Shown piece after piece: positions 46,200 to 58,689 of a stretch of DNA of 64,000 nucleotides (positions within the stretch are counted from its first letter, which is position 1; each line of letters starts with the position of its first letter). This stretch comes from Diphasiastrum complanatum. Its lineage: Eukaryota > Streptophyta > Lycopodiopsida > Lycopodiales > Lycopodiaceae. The stretch covers positions 3,714,827 through 3,778,826 of the forward strand of contig CM055102.1 in NCBI GenBank assembly GCA_029204225.1, given 5' to 3'. The notes under the pieces were generated by a model. That model did no database searches. It saw only the letters and a list, made by a program, of their open reading frames with translations, and was not told where the DNA came from. The position numbers and the translations under genes are program-made.

Positions 46200-48500
46200 C
46201 ACGTGTCTGGTTGGAAGCCCAAGTGGTTGGAGTTAATTGATTGTAATTGATTATAAATGTATTGCATCTAGTTATGATGTTGTTTGTTACTTTGATGAAA
46301 TTTCAAAATAGCTTCACTTTAAGTGTACGGTAATTGATTCGAGTCAATCGGTCTTCCCACATCGGGAGACACCGGTCTCATTTCTGGAGAGGACGCAAAT
46401 TTTTCTCTGACGACGGGAACTACTCCGTTTGCCATTAGCCTAGGAAAAACCAAAAAAAATTCCTAACTAGCAAGTTTGTGTTGGGTGATGCAATGAATCA
46501 TTGAAGCAATAATCATAAAAAAAAATATTGCCGGTTTTTTTATGAATGCACATGTTCAAAATGCTCTTACAAACTTGAAATTTTGGCAGCAGCAACGATT
46601 TTTTTATGTCCCTAACTGCCTTTAAAAAATTAATAGCCAATAACCTTAAAAAACCATTCTCGAACCTCTAGAAGAAAAAAACAACACTTTAAGACTTGAG
46701 CATTACAATTAGATGAAAATTAGAAGTAATCTAAGTCGTGTTTAGATTCTTTTTACTTGGATATTCATAAGCTCCAAATAGAGCTCCTAAGATGTAGAAA
46801 CATTTTGGAAGTATTTGCCACCCTCCATGAGAATCTAAGATTTTTCATTTACTAATTGCTCTAAGGAGAGAGGAAGATGGTTTGCATATGTGTTATGCCA
46901 AGACATCCTTTATCATATGCTTGGTTAAGCTAGAGATGGGTGAGGAATGGCAGATGCTGGCATGGGGCACAACTATCACCTAAAGCTCACTTTTACAACG
47001 TTTTATCATAGAGACCTTAATTAATGGCGAAGAGCAAAGACCTTTCATTAAAGGGAGGGTATTCATACCAAAAAATAAATTTACTTTTTTCATGCTCATA
47101 GCCAAAAATACAATTACAAGAAAATAACATAGATATTTTGCTAGTGGGTCAGAAAGGAAGCTAATCTACCAGATTTTCTAGTGGTTCTTAAGAAATTCTG
47201 AATCAATAAAGTATCTTCCTCACCTGTACAAAGCACCTTCAGAGAGGATTACACTCCTTGTGTTGGAGAGAAAAGTAATTCCAATTAACTTCATTGCACA
47301 ACTTGAAGAGAATGAAACATGTTAGACAAGATGATGCTCATGATTTCAATTTTGAGCATTTATTCAAAATAAAAATGAGACAATTTGGAAATGATTGTTG
47401 GTAAACAATATACAAACACACTTTACTTGCATTAGAGCAAACAAAGTTTAGAGTGATGCTTTGAGATGCAACTGCCAGCTAGGATGTTTTTAGGAGTCCA
47501 AGGCTCGGAAGACAACCATGAAACAAGTTCCATATTAGCTTTGTGAAAAACAAGTAACTCTTTGATACCTTCATCAGCATGGCAATCTTTTTTTCAAGGA
47601 AAAACGCATCGTATGTCAATGGTGATTCTGCAGACTGGCTGAAATTGTGTATGAGAACCACAATAGGAAACGTATTTTGCACACCATAAAATATATAAAC
47701 TATGAAACTCACAATGGTCTTGGGGCTTGTTGAATGAACCAACATGCAGCAGAGTATCTTTATTTGACAAAAACACCTCAAATGGATGAGCACCCATGCA
47801 AAGTCTTTCGATGAAATTTTTTTCTCAAATACTTCGTGATAATAACAAACAAGACACTTGAAAATGATGGTAAGAGCACCCATGCAGAGTCTTTTGACGA
47901 AAACATTCTCAAATTCATGTGATAGCAAGTAACAGATGAAAATAATGGTCAGGATCAGATCAAGCCCCAAAAATACTCAAAACTAAGGTTCAAGAGCACT
48001 GGCCTTTGTATATTAGTTCATCCAAGAAGAATGTTCTGTAGCAAGACTAGTCCAATTTCAAACTACAAGGGGAAATTATGCACAGAGTAACTTTATGTTG
48101 GAAAATTAGAGTACCTTGGGGTAAGGACCCATCGCTTCCAGCCTTTAATCACGTGTAGCATAACCATCATTCTCAAAATGCTGTAACTATACGTGTCAGA
48201 ATCAAGTTTAGGAATGCTTAAAATCAGTTTAAATGCAATCAGAAGACCAAGAAGAACTTAAACCAAAATGGTACGAAAATCAAACTTATTGGGGTTTTGC
48301 AAAGTTTTCGTTTCCCACAATATTCCAACATAATGAACAATCTCCACGTGATTGAAAAAGACTGTGTCAAAATTGCCCTCATAATCTCCCCAATTTGAGC
48401 ATCAAAGCACAATAAAGGACGACGAATCTATATGCTGAACCTTTTGACCCCCAATAATGATACAAGGAAAGATTCGATCAAATGATTAATGCATCCACTC
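46200..48500. other. Stretch without identified genes
   Basis: A 163-codon minus-strand frame at 47479-47970 shows no family motif and overlaps a diverged 85-bp tandem pair (about 47790-47870 and 47878-47955), so I do not call it a gene. Confidence 0.4.
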
Positions 48501-48504
48501 TCAA

Positions 48505-49500
48505 CAATACGAAAAAGGGAGGTTCCATAAGAATGCTCTGTAAAGACTGATCGACAGCAATGGAGACTCGAGAAAGTCAAAATATGTCAAATTTGCGTGT
48601 CAATTCCATCATGCTTGATAGTTCTTGAATATCATGACAAACAGAAGAGAATAGCCGAAAGGGAGGTTCCATAAGAATGCTTTGTAAAGACTGACAGCAA
48701 TGGAGACTCGGGAAAGTCAAAATATGTCAAATTTGCGTGCGTGTCAATTCCATCATGCTTGATAGTTCTTGAATATCATGACAAACAGAAGTAAATAGCC
48801 GATTAGCACTCAGATCTCTTCTATGTTCCTACAGAGTCAAAGTGCTGCAGTAGATAGTTTCAGCATTTGCACCAGCAATCTTCCAAACATGTAGGAGATT
48901 TAAACTGTAGGCTTTGATTCAAAGCTTTCTGGACAAGCTTTTGACATGACCCATAAAGCGTTCCAGATTTCTTGCAAGTACTATCATGTCAGCATTCAAA
49001 AAAATGAGGTCAAGAATGTTTTGTAAAAACTGAGACAGCAACGGAGCAACAGGAAACTCAAAACATGCCAAATTTGTGTGGCAGTACCATCATGCACAGA
49101 AGACATAGACTAAGAATCTTTCTCTTCATAGTAGTTAGAATGACAAACAGAATGCCCAATAGGCACTGAAATCTCTTCTATGCTGCTATTGAATCAAAGT
49201 GCTCTCCAGTAGCTAGCTTCAGCATGTGCACCAGCATCCCTTCAAACATGTAGAAATTTTGAAACACGTGTTCCGAGGCTTTCAATACTGTTACTTTAAC
49301 ATAATATTGCTCCTGATCCACTTATCCGTCGTGGCATCTTTCTCTTGATAGTCGTTACCATAACAAACAGAGTACAGAACGGGCACTGAAATCTCTTCTA
49401 TGCTGCTGCTGCTATTGAATCAAAGTGTTCCAGTACCTTGCTTCAGCATGCTAGCAACCTTTCAAACATGTAGACAATTCGAATCACGGGTTCCGAGGCT
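48505..49500. repeat. Field of diverged tandem duplications, block 1
   Basis: A 150-bp unit is repeated head to tail at about 48505-48656 and 48657-48808 with few differences (landmarks 'gggaggttccataagaatgc' and 'ggagactcg'). Older relatives continue at about 48990-49235 and 49320-49490, with the shared phrases 'gcactgaaatctcttctatg' and 'cttcagcat'. Confidence 0.75.
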
Positions 49501-49679
49501 TTCTATACGTAGCTTTGACATAATACTGCTCCTGATCCACTTTAAAAAATTTTAGAATATGGAAAAGTATGTTAAGAGTCACAAAGTGATGCAGCTGAGC
49601 AGTTAAGCTGCACAGGAGAATCAAACAATGAAGAACCACTTCTTTGAGAGTTGACATTTTTAATCTATGCACAAGCTGC

Positions 49680-51070
49680 CATTTAACTAGATAAAGTCCA
49701 CTCCATATGTGAACTGCGAGTGTTCTATTGGCATAGCATTCAGTCAACAACCAGAAAAAAGCCAGTCACACTGGAGCAAAAAATGTCCACGTACATGGCT
49801 CCGAAGCTTCAAGCTTTGAGATGATATCCACTTGTCCCATGTGACATCCTTTGCCTGTAGGACCACAAAGTTTACAAGATTGAGACGTGAGTATTACAGA
49901 ATGCAGCAAAATACAAAGAAATGATGCATCTTGGTATCCAAGGGGGTCTTGAACCAAAGAAACCTTGGATGCCAAGCTAAACAACCAACTGAGCAACCGG
50001 CTTGGAAAACAAAGAATGAAACAATTGAGAACAAAACATGAGTCAACCATTATACAATCAATGGACAAGCTGCAATTTAATCATATGAAGCAACTTCATC
50101 ATAACTGAACTACAGTGCGTAGCATTCAGTTGGCAACCACAAAGGGCAGTTCAGTTATACAGGAGCAAGGAAACATTTTCACATACATGGTTCTTGTGCC
50201 TCAAGATGTGACATGATACTGCTGCTGATCAAGAACCCTCTGCGTAGGACCTCAAAGCTTACAAAATTGAACAGTTGGTTCTTCACAATGAGAGTTAAAA
50301 ACATATGTTAAGATCAATGGACAAGCTGCAGTTCAATGGCATAAGGGAACATGATTCATCATAACTGAACTACAAGTAGTCTGCTCATAGCATTTAGTTG
50401 GCACGCAGAAAACTCAGCTAGATAAGAGCAAGGAAATTGCCACATACATGGTTCCTGTGTCTCAGGCCTTGAGGTCAAAACAGACTATCATAACGTCATT
50501 TCAGCTTTGAGTCTTTCAGATGCATACAGTTCAGAGATAACAGTTAAACCTTGAGTTCAAGTACAGTGTAAATGCTTGCTAGTTCGGAATTAAACATCGG
50601 TTATCTTTATGAACACAAAGGCCAATGAGAATGACAATATCTATTCTATCCTACCAACTCCAGCAACTTGCTTCAGCATTTGCACCAGCAATTTTCAAAA
50701 TATGTGGGCTATGCTATTTACTGGGTATTCCAAAACTTTCTTTACCGTAGCTGTGATGTGAAATGGCTCCTGATCCACTTATCCCTCATGACAACCTCCA
50801 CCTGCAGGACCACAAAGCTTACAATGTCGAAAAGTTAGCTATTAGTTTCAAAGTACCGCAGTACTGTAAAGCTCAACAGAACGAATGAAACAAAGAACAC
50901 ATGAAAATAAGCATGGCTGACAATGTACATGTTCAGGTCACTGGAGAGTATTTGGTTGAAATACACAATGAAGACAAAATTATGATCAATGAACTACAAG
51001 TAATCTGCTAGCATGCATTTAGATGGAAAACAGAAAGAAGAAAATCAAAACTAAGCACGAGCAAAAAATA
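49680..51070. repeat. Field of diverged tandem duplications, block 2
   Basis: At least four relatives of a 250-300-bp unit occur. Each holds variants of 'acaagctgca', 'tagcattcagt(t)ggcaacc', 'gagcaaggaaa' and 'tacatggttcc', then 'ggaccacaaagcttacaa'. No frame persists. It lies downstream of the Cys-rich gene on the minus strand and could include its 3' region. Confidence 0.65.
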
Positions 51071-51415
51071 TTTCCATACATAGTTCCACTTTGACGTCGA
51101 AACAAAACAAGATTTTAGGTTGGGATCTTTGACTTGGACAAAAGTTCAGACATTGATGTCAAGCCACGAGTTCAAGTTTTCTCGTGTCACATTAAAAAAG
51201 AGCAGTTAATTGGTCCAAAAGCTAGTTACTTTCTGATTACACTACCTCTAAATACTGCATTAGTTTTTGAAGTCAATGCTGATAAGTTTTCGTGTTGGAT
51301 CTTCCAGAAAGTTTTACCAAACATGGGCCTCGATGGACGATTTCCTAGCAGTAAAAATACATGGACTATTGTACTAGCTTGTTCTGGTTCTACAAGAATC
51401 TAGATTATTGGCTTC

Positions 51416-51856
51416 TCAATTCATATCCATGAGGCCCTGCCCACAGCCAAATTGGCAAGGGCTTGGCACTACCATCTGAAATGATGACTCAAAACATGAA
51501 GGAGACCTAACAGATTCACATCTGCGCTTAAAAGAACAGCTGTCATAGCTGTCCAGTTCTCGCTTTCTTCTCACACCCCTGATTGCTTGCTGTTCAGCAG
51601 CTGTCAAAAGGAAGATTTGGCCGCTCACTCTGCAAATACTGCTAACATTATCATAGAGAATCTTCTGCTTACAATTTTTATCACACACATGCGTGATGCC
51701 AGTTGATACACACCGGTACAGATTGCCCCAAATATGTTCTACTCGACAGCTGTAACTGCATCTATGTCCAGTTTCTTCTCCATTTCCGAAGAAGCTTGAT
51801 AAATACACGGCATTCATGTTCTTAGTTCCCATTTTGTGGTCAATTTCCATTGCCAT
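51416..51856 (-). CDS. Conserved Cys-rich plant protein of unknown function, 146 residues
   Basis: The single coding exon runs from ATG 51856 (a second in-frame ATG is at 51850) to the stop at 51416. A low-complexity start is followed by HRCSYSCRVEHIWGNLYRC, then ITHVCDKNCKQKILYDN, SICRVSG and a basic segment, RGVRRKRE ... FKRRCE, that resembles a nuclear localisation signal. The ordered Cys/His pairs (HxCxxxC, HVCDxNC) suggest metal binding. I recall a conserved family in land plants and some other eukaryotes with this core, but cannot name it. The frame is undamaged, unlike everything nearby. A CTGCAG acceptor just upstream (exon start about 51879) and a CAG|GTACGT donor at 54519 suggest a 2.6-kb intron in the 5' UTR. 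Confidence 0.75.
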   Translation of the reverse strand: MAMEIDHKMGTKNMNAVYLSSFFGNGEETGHRCSYSCRVEHIWGNLYRCVSTGITHVCDKNCKQKILYDNVSSICRVSGQIFLLTAAEQQAIRGVRRKRELDSYDSCSFKRRCESVRSPSCFESSFQMVVPSPCQFGCGQGLMDMN

Positions 51857-51879
51857 TACAGATTTTCAGGAATTTCAAC

Positions 51880-54519
51880 CTGCAGAAAAGGGTGATCATG
51901 AGAAAAACTCATGATACTAACTTTTGTGTAGCAAGGCAAACTGAATCTGACAACAGCTACATTCTATTGCCACTAAATTAGGGAGCTACGGCAGATATAT
52001 TTTTACCTTGCTGCATTTGTTCAATCAACAAGTAACATTCTGCATGTATTCTCTTTAGAAGGTGCAAGATACAATACATCATCAAATACAGGAAATCCTT
52101 CCCATATCAAGAGTTTTTGTTAGAAAAGGAGCAATCATGAAAGAACTAAAGATCTGACCTGCAGCTATAACTTTTGCCGATTGATTTCTAGCCATACACC
52201 AAAGATCTCAGAGATGAACACTCCCAAGGAAACAATTCCCCATAAAATATCTAACTAATGCTTAGTATGATCTGAAAACTTTTAGAAACACCTGTATGAC
52301 CGGTGAATATAATTAAGTCTCTTTTTTCTGCCCGCATGGCAGCATGCTGCTTCATAAATGTCAACATCATGCTCAGTTGGAATGAAGGAAGAAATTTCAA
52401 ATAAACCTATGCAGTTTATACCATGTGGTAGTGATGTACTCTTGGAACATTCTCTCTACGGAAGAGCTTCCCCGCTGTTTAAACATGATATTTATGAGGT
52501 ACTTTTGACAATCTCATAAGGCGTCAACAATACAACGTGCTTCACATCTTACTTATGCAAAGCCATAATACAAGTCTTCATGACTCTGACCCTACCAAAC
52601 ATGCTCTGAATTTCATATGTTAAAACGTAATTCAACACCAACTAATACCTTGCACTCTAAACCCCAAGAGCTTTATATGTGTTGGCTTTGACAGGTCTTG
52701 ATCGAGTGGATTATTCTTACTACTAAAACGCAAAAAACTACAGCAAGTTAGAAGGGCAAATCCTCGACATTTTCCAGGTTCCAAGATGAAGCTCAACCAC
52801 GAATCAGCAGCGCACATGCCAAAATGAGGTCATCCTCATACAAGTGTCATGTTGGTGAAGACTTCCTTCACTTGAAGTCAGAAGTTCCGACTCCAATCAG
52901 CCTCCCAAATGAGGACATACAAGAGAAACAATTAAATCTTATCACACCTTATACATTTAAATACTGACCAGGAAGAGTTGCACGTAAGGCTGCTTCTGCA
53001 TTCTCGTCTTAGCAAATGGTAAAACTCAATACTTGAATTTGAAGTTACCATTGCATTAATGATTAACGTAATCAAAATACACATCCTCTGGTAACCATTT
53101 CAGTCAAACGCAACTTCATCTTTAGTCAAAGAATAAGTAAACACTCCGTCTAAAATGTAATATTATGGTTTTCCTTTATATTAATAATTATGGTCCTAGG
53201 TGAAACCCAAACGTTACCGAGGGGTTCGTACATCCATTATGATATCATCATACTCAACTTTCGTACACAAAAAAGGACATCCTGAAATGTTATGTCTCCG
53301 TAGAAACATTGGCTTTCCACCACAAATATTACAAAAGCTCGTGCACCTGCTCCTAAATAATATTACAGATAAACTAGAAACGAAGATCTACACTTAGGTT
53401 TGCAAGCGTGTCGTAAATCGAGCTTGAATCCATTTGCTCTTCACAAAGATAATCAAGACACTGTGTTACAGATGTCTCAATTTTGAGGATTTGAGCGAAA
53501 GAAACTCAACAAGTTAACCTGACTCCCGTTATTCTTGCTTGGCACTTGGTAAGTGAAATGAAGACTTAAGCAAGAATGGTATGATACAAAGAGGAATGCG
53601 TTTCATGAATAAAAGAAATTAGTACTTAAATTTTATATATACGCATACGCCAAGATAACTAGATTCTTAGAATACATAATGTCTACTGATACTGATTTAC
53701 TGTCATTTTTAGTAGCACGTTAGTAATACCGAGCCAGTCACTAGATCAAGCCTAGTAACTTCCAAAAATTTGCACATAAGCGCCAACTTACAATACTCCT
53801 GTTAGGAGCTAAAGTTTCATATCTCAACACAAAAGTATTTTACAGCTCCAAATTGCTCATTCAAAATAAAACTTTTACAGTTCTAAAGAAAATTCATGGT
53901 TCTTCGTCCACAGACCAGAATAGCAAAGCTAAAGACGGCCCTGCGGCACCTATTTAACACCATCATAACTCCAAAACAACAAATACAAGCCAAAGCAAAG
54001 CAAGCGACCAGATTCTGAAATATCTTGTCGCAAACTCTAGATAACAATCCCTTCTACTGGTAACCGGAGTAACAGAAAATGCTTGAAGAACAACTGAAAA
54101 TGGTGCAATAACAATATTGTTTAATTTCCTTCTATGGTAACAGGAGAAACGTATAAAAAAAGCTTAAGCCATAACTGAAAACGGTGCAAGAACGATATCA
54201 ATCCAGTACTTTCTTCTGGCAAACATACCAACTGTAGAAGAAAATGCCTTAAGAACAACTGAAAATGGTGCAGGGGTTTACTGTTTTATACCGATAACCG
54301 GAAAAACTACATTAGAAAATGCTTAAAGAACAACTGAAAACGGCGCAAGAACAAGATTATTTGTTTTCACAACAACTGTACCGTAAAACGAAAAGCATAC
54401 AAGAAAGAGCCGTTTCAGAAAAGGCCTTAAGGACAACAGAAAAAAGCTTAAAAACAGGAGAAAATGAAGCAGGAATATGATATTACTGAAGCTTAAACGT
54501 TAAGAAAAAGAAAACGTAC
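51880..54519 (-). other. Probable 5'-UTR intron of the Cys-rich gene
   Basis: The minus strand shows the donor CAG|GTACGT at 54519 and the acceptor TTTTCTGCAG at 51880. In between (51900-54500) I find no gene; there is a diverged repeated phrase, 'gaacaactgaaaa(c/t)ggtgcaa', about five times between 54080 and 54440. The join is inferred and needs transcript evidence. Confidence 0.45.
54080..54450. repeat. Degenerate repeat around GAACAACTGAAAATGGTGCAA
   Basis: Five units of about 70 bases share 'aactgaaaa(c/t)gg(t/c)gcaa' and 'agaaaatgc(t)taa'. They lie near the donor side of the presumed UTR intron. Confidence 0.65.
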
Positions 54520-54597
54520 CTGCTGCCTGAACGCCTGCTGCAGTAATAGGAAAAGATCGAACACCACCTGCCACAAACAAAGCAGCAAACAACGATA

Positions 54598-54634
54598 TGC
54601 TCTCTCTCTCTCTCTCTCGCCTCTCGCCTCTCGC

Positions 54635-54660
<26 letters not shown>
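54598..54660 (-). repeat. (TC/GA)n tract in the 5' leader of the Cys-rich gene
   Basis: A TC tract with three CGCCTC interruptions lies just upstream of the presumed first UTR exon's donor. On the gene's sense strand it is GA-rich. Confidence 0.85.
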
Positions 54661-54665
<5 letters not shown>

Positions 54666-54819
54666 GCGCTTGTGAAATGGTCGGTCGACTTTGCACCTTC
54701 CTTGTATCCCAATAGCACTCCATAGCTTAAAGCCCTCCACCGTTGGATTCTGTGATTACCGTTCAGATTTTAGCCCACTCTACCCATCAACCGTCAAAGA
54801 GACCCTTAATATCTTCTAT

Positions 54820-55200
54820 GACACGTGGCGAGAATCCATGCATAAGCGCGTCAAATGTGTCGTGCCTTTAAACTCCAGAGGTCTCCGCACGCGGATCGTC
54901 ACTGGAACTACACATCTCAGGGATGTCAGCCACGTGTTAGGCTGCCACCTGGAGAGGTATCAACGGTTGCTGTATGCCACGTGGCGCAATCTGAACGCTG
55001 ACGTTCGGATCGAACGGCGGCAAGCTTAGACCATCAAAAGACGGGATTGGGCCTCGGGGAGGGGGGCGAAGAAACGGCTCGTGATGAGGGTAGGTTGGTC
55101 ACCGACAGATGCCGACCGCTATAGATGGTGAGGTCATGTGACCCGGGTCCAATTACGACTCCTTACTTCCAGAATCCTTGGCCACCGGCACGTGCCGGTG
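54820..55200. promoter_or_regulatory. G-box cluster upstream of the Cys-rich gene
   Basis: Four CACGTG G-boxes lie at 54822-54827, 54931-54936, 54978-54983 and 55189-55194. Two have the ACGTGGC extension typical of ABRE/G-box sites. The last is the centre of a perfect 18-bp palindrome, CACCGGCACGTGCCGGTG, at 55183-55200. bZIP or bHLH factors bind such sites; regulation of the minus-strand gene is inferred from position. Confidence 0.55.
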
Positions 55201-55202
55201 AG

Positions 55203-55505
55203 ATGGGGTATCACCAAAAAACGATCCTCGTCATTTCTTTATGGGTTGCATTGTCAATGTTGACTCTTATTAAGGCACATCCACTTCACCCCCATGACCA
55301 TTATATTTACATTATTATCCTTGTCGAGGGGAGAGCATATCACTCCCGAATGCACCCACCATGGCATGGCAAGCCCCTGACCTCGTCCAAGGGTGATGGA
55401 GAGCTCTTGGATGGTGAAGATCTAAAGATGGAGAACTCCCAGTCCTCCACCACCCCGAAGTTGCTTGAGTTCTACTTTATCGTAAAAATTATAGGTTGGA
55501 TCTAG
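55203..55505 (+). CDS. Hypothetical 100-residue frame with signal-peptide-like start
   Basis: From ATG 55203 the frame starts MGYHQKTILVISLWVALSML, which looks like a signal peptide or signal anchor, followed by a His-rich segment and a charged, Ser-rich tail. It lies divergently to the Cys-rich gene, directly after the G-box palindrome. I recognise no family. It may be chance. Confidence 0.2.
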   Translation: MGYHQKTILVISLWVALSMLTLIKAHPLHPHDHYIYIIILVEGRAYHSRMHPPWHGKPLTSSKGDGELLDGEDLKMENSQSSTTPKLLEFYFIVKIIGWI

Positions 55506-56690
55506 GTTCAAAGTTCAATTTCACTTCTACACATGAAAAGCGAAATAAATCAAGGATAAACGAAAGTTTGGACTTAGATTCCAGAAAGAAAGAACATTAG
55601 ATGCAAAAGAATATGAATCATATGGTACAAATCATATGAAGACTTGATCAAACAAAGTCACACTAGGGCAATAATAGGGTCCAATATGATCACATCCATA
55701 CAATCCTTCTTACAAAATCTTGAGGGGACACCACTCAAAGAGGCCAAGATTACTATCTATAGACTATGTCATATGTATGTATGTACACACACACACACAC
55801 ACACACACCCGCACACCCGCGCACGTAATTATGTCATGGTCTCCGCATTTGAGAACAAGCTGATGTAGATAACTACATTTGAGAAAGGGCCAAAATCTAA
55901 AACACAATTTTGAAAAAGGTCATAGTGAGTAACAAAATAGTTTTGGAGCATAAGCTCCTCGATTCAAGGGGTCTCCATAAGTGCACATAACTAAACTACG
56001 GTTAGGAAATATACCATTTTTATATCATCTATAATATCTAAATTCATGAATTTATTTTGGTAGTTTTCCAAATAGTATGTGTGCTATACAAGCTATGCAT
56101 CTTCAAATTTTAGGTAACTTCTATTCTAAGCTTGTACTAATTCATACTAACGTTGATAGTGACGTGGAGATTTTTCTATCAACTAGGGCCTTTGGGAACT
56201 AAAGTTTTATTGTTGTCATGAATTCTCATAAATGATGTTCAACTATTCTTTAAATGTCTTATTTTTTTTATGAGAGAGGTGATGTCAAACGTGCACCTTA
56301 GATTATTAGTCATTTAATAACATGCATGACATGCCAAGATCATTGAGGATGTCTAGTGCGTTGTTGGTTTTGTGATACCCTTGTGCTTAGCTTTTTGCCT
56401 CCATGCAACATGCAAGTTTTCCATTTTGGCATATACTACAAACCAAAAAATTCAACAATATTATTAGCCAACATTCGTGTTGGTTTTGCAAATTTAGTAC
56501 CTGGCGCTTCTGAACTCCATATGATATGTGAAAATCTAAAACCCTATGAAGATTTGCCCTGTGATTTGTGACCGGATTGGCACAAATGTGCCCCTGTTTT
56601 GGGTCCCAGCCCGCCCCTAAAGTGGCTAGACACCGTATAGAGGCTACATCGCACTTTTACTACCAACAGACATTTGCACTTTGTGGCAAG
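55506..56690. other. Stretch without identified genes
   Basis: Contains a (CA)n tract at 55784-55808 and AT-rich sequence with short frames; nothing recognised. Confidence 0.5.
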
Positions 56691-56694
56691 TCAT

Positions 56695-57450
56695 TCCCTG
56701 ATCTCAAAGACAACATTGAATCGCACTTCCAGATCGCAAATAATCGCACACACTTTTGCTGCCAGTACTCCTTGATGCTAATCAAGGAAATGAAGAGTCA
56801 AATTTTTGAAAGTTATGAAATCACAGATCTGGGAGAAGCAACAAAATGCCTTGGGCTGGAGATCAAAAGAGATCGAATAAGAGGAGTAATGCATCCGAGT
56901 CAATTAGAATACGCTGAGAAAGTGCTAAAGCATGGAATGCCAAGAAAAATCTACGCCAATGATAGTTGGAGCCAGATTGACGAAGCAGGACTGCCCAAAC
57001 ACAGATAAAGAGAGACAGAAAATGAAAAGTATACCATACCAAAACTTGATCGGTAGTCTGATGTAACTTACAATCTGTACCAAACCTGACTTGGCCTTCT
57101 CTATCTATGCTTTGAGCCATTTCTTCTCGAATCTTGGCATGGCACATTGGCAAATGGTGAAAAGAATTCTACATCTAAAAGACACCCAAAGTATTGGATT
57201 AACCTACAGAGCAGATGAAGAAGAAAAAGGATTCAAGTTGCAACACTATAGTGATGCAAGTTGGGCAAGCTGCAAAGATGACAACAAGTCTGTGACAGGA
57301 GGGTGTTCGATGGTGTGCAGAGCAGCAATCAGCTATGGACATGCAAGAAACAAACTTTGGTGGCTCAATTCTCATGCGAAGCTGAATATGTCGTAGCTTC
57401 AAAGATGGCGAACGAGGTAATATGCTTGTAGAGGCAACTTGCAACAATTT
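56695..57450 (+). pseudogene. Ty1/copia relic G: RT C-terminus and RNase H
   Basis: MKSQIFESYEITDLGEATKC, then LGLEIKRDRIRGVMHPSQLE, at about 56790-56930 is the part of copia RT after YVDD. KPDLAFSIYALSHFF (57080-57130), the YSDASWASCKDDNKSVTGG block (about 57248) and WLNSHAKLN (about 57361), then EYVVASKMANEV, belong to RNase H. Stops near 57008 and 57398 and frameshifts break the frame. The catalytic YVDD and the element ends are missing. Confidence 0.85.
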
Positions 57451-57459
57451 CAATGGCCA

Positions 57460-58600
57460 GTTATTCGCACTTCTAAGGAGGTAGCAGTTGCATTGCTGAT
57501 TTATGTGGAAGACAATCACTATTTTTATGAGGCACCTTCACTTGCATTGTTATAGACCTCAAGCGCTGGTTTCTACAACATGCAGATGCACTGTTGGTTG
57601 AAAAATATTCACAAATATGTTTTCAGAAGATCGTTGATTGAAGAAGCACTTCTGTGGAAAATATTCGTTGATTTTAGAAGTCACATTCAATCACATAGTT
57701 GCAACATTCTATCGCACTTTCAAATGGTGAATGAATACCTTTGTATGAAAAGAGCCAATACATTGCTAGCTACACTTGCCTACTACTTCCATCGATGGAC
57801 CCAATTGTAGAAAACAACGCTCTTTATCATTGTCTACGAGAGAATTGCTCTCATTGATCTGTTGTTTGTGGAACTGTGGACTATTGATAGTTTGTGGCCC
57901 TTGTGGAATACTGAGAATGGTCTATCGGCTGATGTTGTAGTGATTGCAATCACCATCTACCATCGTTGATAATCTTTTTTCATGTCGGTAAATTCATTGT
58001 TTGGCTAGTTGTGTTGATTTCTGAGCAAGGCATTACACATACAGTGTTTGCCATTGGAGTAGACCAAAAGATAGGAGGGCAACACTCACTACCGAATCAC
58101 CTTTTTGAAGGCAATGGATCGCACCTAAAGAGACCGAATACATTGCCAGATCAGTCGCACCTCTGTAGCCAGCATTCAATCACATGTCCATCGTTGACAG
58201 AGGGTGGTTGAACCCTTACTTCCAACCTTCTATCCATTGCATTCCAGAAGGCAAAGCAAGACGAAAAAGGCAATATGACCATGTCTTTGAGGCATTCATG
58301 ACTAGCATCTCGCTGACTTCTGGCTACCTAAGTGCACAATGAGATTATCTTGTATTTAGCCTACTTTTCCGTTCTAGTCATTTCAGTTTCATGGAATTCA
58401 GTTTGTCGATCTCTTACTTTCAATCGACTGTCGTGCGATATCATAGTTCTAATCGCTTGTGATTTGAATAAAATTTTCTCAAGTATTGTAGTAACGTAAG
58501 TTCTTGGAATGATTAAACTGCATCATGTTAAACAATCATCATGTGTGTTTAGAAATGTACTACATGAGGAACCATTGTCGTGAATGTTTGGGTCAATAAC
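57460..58600. other. Stretch without identified genes
   Basis: Short frames only; a few phrases such as 'caatcacatag' and 'ttgcaacattc' recur loosely. No gene or mobile element is recognised. Confidence 0.4.
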
Positions 58601-58689
58601 CCAATCTCCTTGAAATAGAAGAGCTGGTAGTCCACCAAACGTGGCCAAAATACGTTGCCTTGGTCAGATATCACTAGTCACACCCTCCC

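Noticed and set aside
47479-47970. 163-codon minus-strand gene
   Set aside because: The composition is Phe/Ile/Leu/Cys-biased without motifs, and the frame overlaps a diverged tandem duplication.
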